Of a stretch of 64,000 nucleotides of DNA, positions 62,824-64,000 are shown one piece after another (within the stretch, counting starts at the first letter, position 1; each line of letters begins with the position of its first letter). The notes under the pieces were generated by a model, which saw only the letters and a program-made list of their open reading frames with translations, was not told the DNA's origin and did not search any database. Made by a program: the position numbers and the translations under genes. The stretch lies in contig CAOKLO010000010.1 of the NCBI GenBank assembly GCA_948469375.1, positions 1 through 64,000 on the forward strand, written 5' to 3'. This stretch comes from an uncultured bacterium. Lineage in GTDB: Bacteria; Bacillota; Clostridia; Oscillospirales; Oscillospiraceae.

Positions 62824-63996
62824 TTGACGAACTATGACGCCCTGATTGTGGGCGCGGGCTTTGCCGGGGCGGTGACCGCCCGGCGGCTGGCGGAGGACGG
62901 AAACAAAAAAGTGCTGGTGCTGGAGCGCCGGGACCATGTGGCCGGCAACGCCTACGATTGTCTGGACGCCGCCGGTATCCTCATCCACCAGTACGGCCCC
63001 CATATTTTTCACACCAACGACAAGCGGGTGTTCGACTACCTGTCCCGGTTTACCCGGTGGCGGGACTACCAGCACACCGTGGTGGCCAGCATACCCAGGG
63101 ACAGCGCAGGGCATGGACGGCTGCAATATCCCGTCCCTTTCAACCTGGACTCCATGGAGGCCGCCTTCGGTCCCGAGGAGGGCAAACGGCTGGGCGATAA
63201 GCTCATCGCCGCTTACGGCGCCGAGAAAAAGGTGACCATTCTGGAGCTGCGCCAAAATCCCGACCCTGAGATTTCCGCCATCGCGGACTATGTGTATGAG
63301 CATGTGTTCGTCCACTATACCATGAAGCAGTGGGGGCAGAGGCCGGAGGAAATCGACCCCGCCACCACCGCCCGAGTGCCCGTGTTCCTGTCCCGTGACC
63401 CCCGGTATTTCCAGGACGCCTATCAGGGGATGCCGCTGGAGGGCTACACCCCCATGTTTGAGAGGATGCTGGACCACCCCAATATCACGGTAGAGCTGGG
63501 GTCCGATGCGCTGAAGCGGCTGGAGCTGGACAGCGGCGTCATCAAGCTGGACGGAGAGGCCTTCAACGGCCCCGTCGTCTACACCGGACAGGCCGACGAG
63601 CTGTTTGCCTTCCAGTTTAGCCCTCTTCCCTATCGCACGCTGGATTTCAGGTATGAGACCATCGACCGGGACTATTTCCAGTCCCACGGCACGGTAAATT
63701 ATACTGTGGACGAGGATTTCACCCGCATCACTGAATTTAAGCACCTCACCGGCCAGAAGAAGCCCGGCGTCACCACCATCATGCGGGAATACTCCAAAAC
63801 CTACGCCGGGGCGGACCATGAAATTCCCTACTACGCCATCATCAACCCGGACAATAACGCCCTGTATGCCAAATACAAGGCAGAGGCGGACAAATTCCCC
63901 CAGCTCCGCCTGCTGGGCCGCCTGGCGGAGTACAAATACTACAACATGGACGCCATTGCAGCCCGAGCGCTGGCCCTGGCGGACGAAATGCGTTGA
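62824..63996 (+). CDS. glf: UDP-galactopyranose mutase
   Basis: Glf is an FAD enzyme that interconverts UDP-galactopyranose and UDP-galactofuranose for surface polysaccharides. From the chosen start it has 390 residues. It has the FAD loop ALIVGAGFAGAVTARRLAE, VLVLERRDHVAGNAYD, HQYGPHIFHTND, the flavin-side TMKQWGQRPEEI and VYTGQADELFAF, and ends with GRLAEYKYYNMDAI. These are diagnostic. A start at the TTG at 62824 (TNYDALIVG) fits the family; GTG at 62815 and ATG at 62764 are alternatives, none with a strong ribosome site. Confidence 0.93.
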   Translation: MTNYDALIVGAGFAGAVTARRLAEDGNKKVLVLERRDHVAGNAYDCLDAAGILIHQYGPHIFHTNDKRVFDYLSRFTRWRDYQHTVVASIPRDSAGHGRLQYPVPFNLDSMEAAFGPEEGKRLGDKLIAAYGAEKKVTILELRQNPDPEISAIADYVYEHVFVHYTMKQWGQRPEEIDPATTARVPVFLSRDPRYFQDAYQGMPLEGYTPMFERMLDHPNITVELGSDALKRLELDSGVIKLDGEAFNGPVVYTGQADELFAFQFSPLPYRTLDFRYETIDRDYFQSHGTVNYTVDEDFTRITEFKHLTGQKKPGVTTIMREYSKTYAGADHEIPYYAIINPDNNALYAKYKAEADKFPQLRLLGRLAEYKYYNMDAIAARALALADEMR

Positions 63997-64000
63997 ATCC

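Noticed and set aside
62521-63819. Minus-strand open frame of 432 codons
   Set aside because: Antisense to glf, which has diagnostic motifs, and it crosses the divergent promoter region.

Overview
The window looks like a chromosomal segment of a GC-rich, anaerobic, sporulating member of the Clostridia, most like the Oscillospiraceae (Flavonifractor / Lawsonibacter / Pseudoflavonifractor type). This rests on gene families and order: a dcw cluster led by mraZ-rsmH-ftsL-spoVD, the sporulation genes yqfC-yqfD beside phoH-ybeY-era-recO, rpoD-dnaG, a Na+-translocating oxaloacetate decarboxylase, ATP-dependent PckA and a small 2[4Fe-4S] ferredoxin. Taxonomy is inferred; no rRNA, tRNA or CRISPR array was found. 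Most genes lie on the minus strand.

Layout. 1-1432 is a scar of mobile or restriction DNA: a multiply broken hsdM and the 3' part of a large serine recombinase, both frameshifted. 1450-3163 is an ECF sigma factor with a membrane partner and a candidate autoregulated promoter. 3224-6585 holds guaB, a GluQ-like tRNA-modifying enzyme and an SPL-like radical SAM protein. 6675-18956 is the division and wall cluster, in transcription order mraZ-rsmH-ftsL-spoVD-(Mur-ligase-like relic)-mraY-ftsW-murG-murA-ftsQ-ftsZ. It lacks murE/F/D/C and carries two copies of an intercistronic repeat where murD and murC often lie in relatives. 19150-25514 contains a coiled-coil protein, coaD, rsmD, uvrC, an HPr protein and mutS2. 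25518-34539 is the recO-yqzL-era-ybeY-phoH-yqfD-yqfC neighbourhood, interrupted by a membrane acyltransferase, a lipoprotein, an XRE regulator and a divergent small ORF. 34606-41913 carries an RluA synthase, rpoD-dnaG, a YigZ protein, a dGTPase and a PiT phosphate carrier. 41917-48616 has pgsA, rimO, recX, a GNAT protein, recA, prmC and a YqhQ-like membrane protein. 48653-52370 is a lipoprotein/response-regulator/sensor-kinase operon whose promoter overlaps a perfect dyad. 52348-52953 is a GNAT gene apparently joined by deletion to the tail and terminator of a lost MATE transporter. 53066-55159 is a Clp ATPase without its N-domain.

55263-61387, on the plus strand, is a metabolic block: ferredoxin, pckA, then the four decarboxylase subunits. 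PckA interconverts phosphoenolpyruvate and oxaloacetate, and the decarboxylase converts oxaloacetate to pyruvate while exporting Na+, so together they would tie PEP/pyruvate exchange to the sodium gradient. These genes have a strong bias to C-ending codons, consistent with high expression. A fumarase/tartrate-dehydratase beta subunit, a DivIVA-like coiled-coil protein and UDP-galactopyranose mutase close the window.

Most of the window is conserved housekeeping sequence. The unusual items are a probably inactive Mur-ligase-derived protein in the dcw cluster, repeats in place of mur genes, a GNAT/MATE deletion junction, a 25-bp dyad on the two-component promoter, a divergent XRE/small-ORF switch, and a series of hairpins before oadA.
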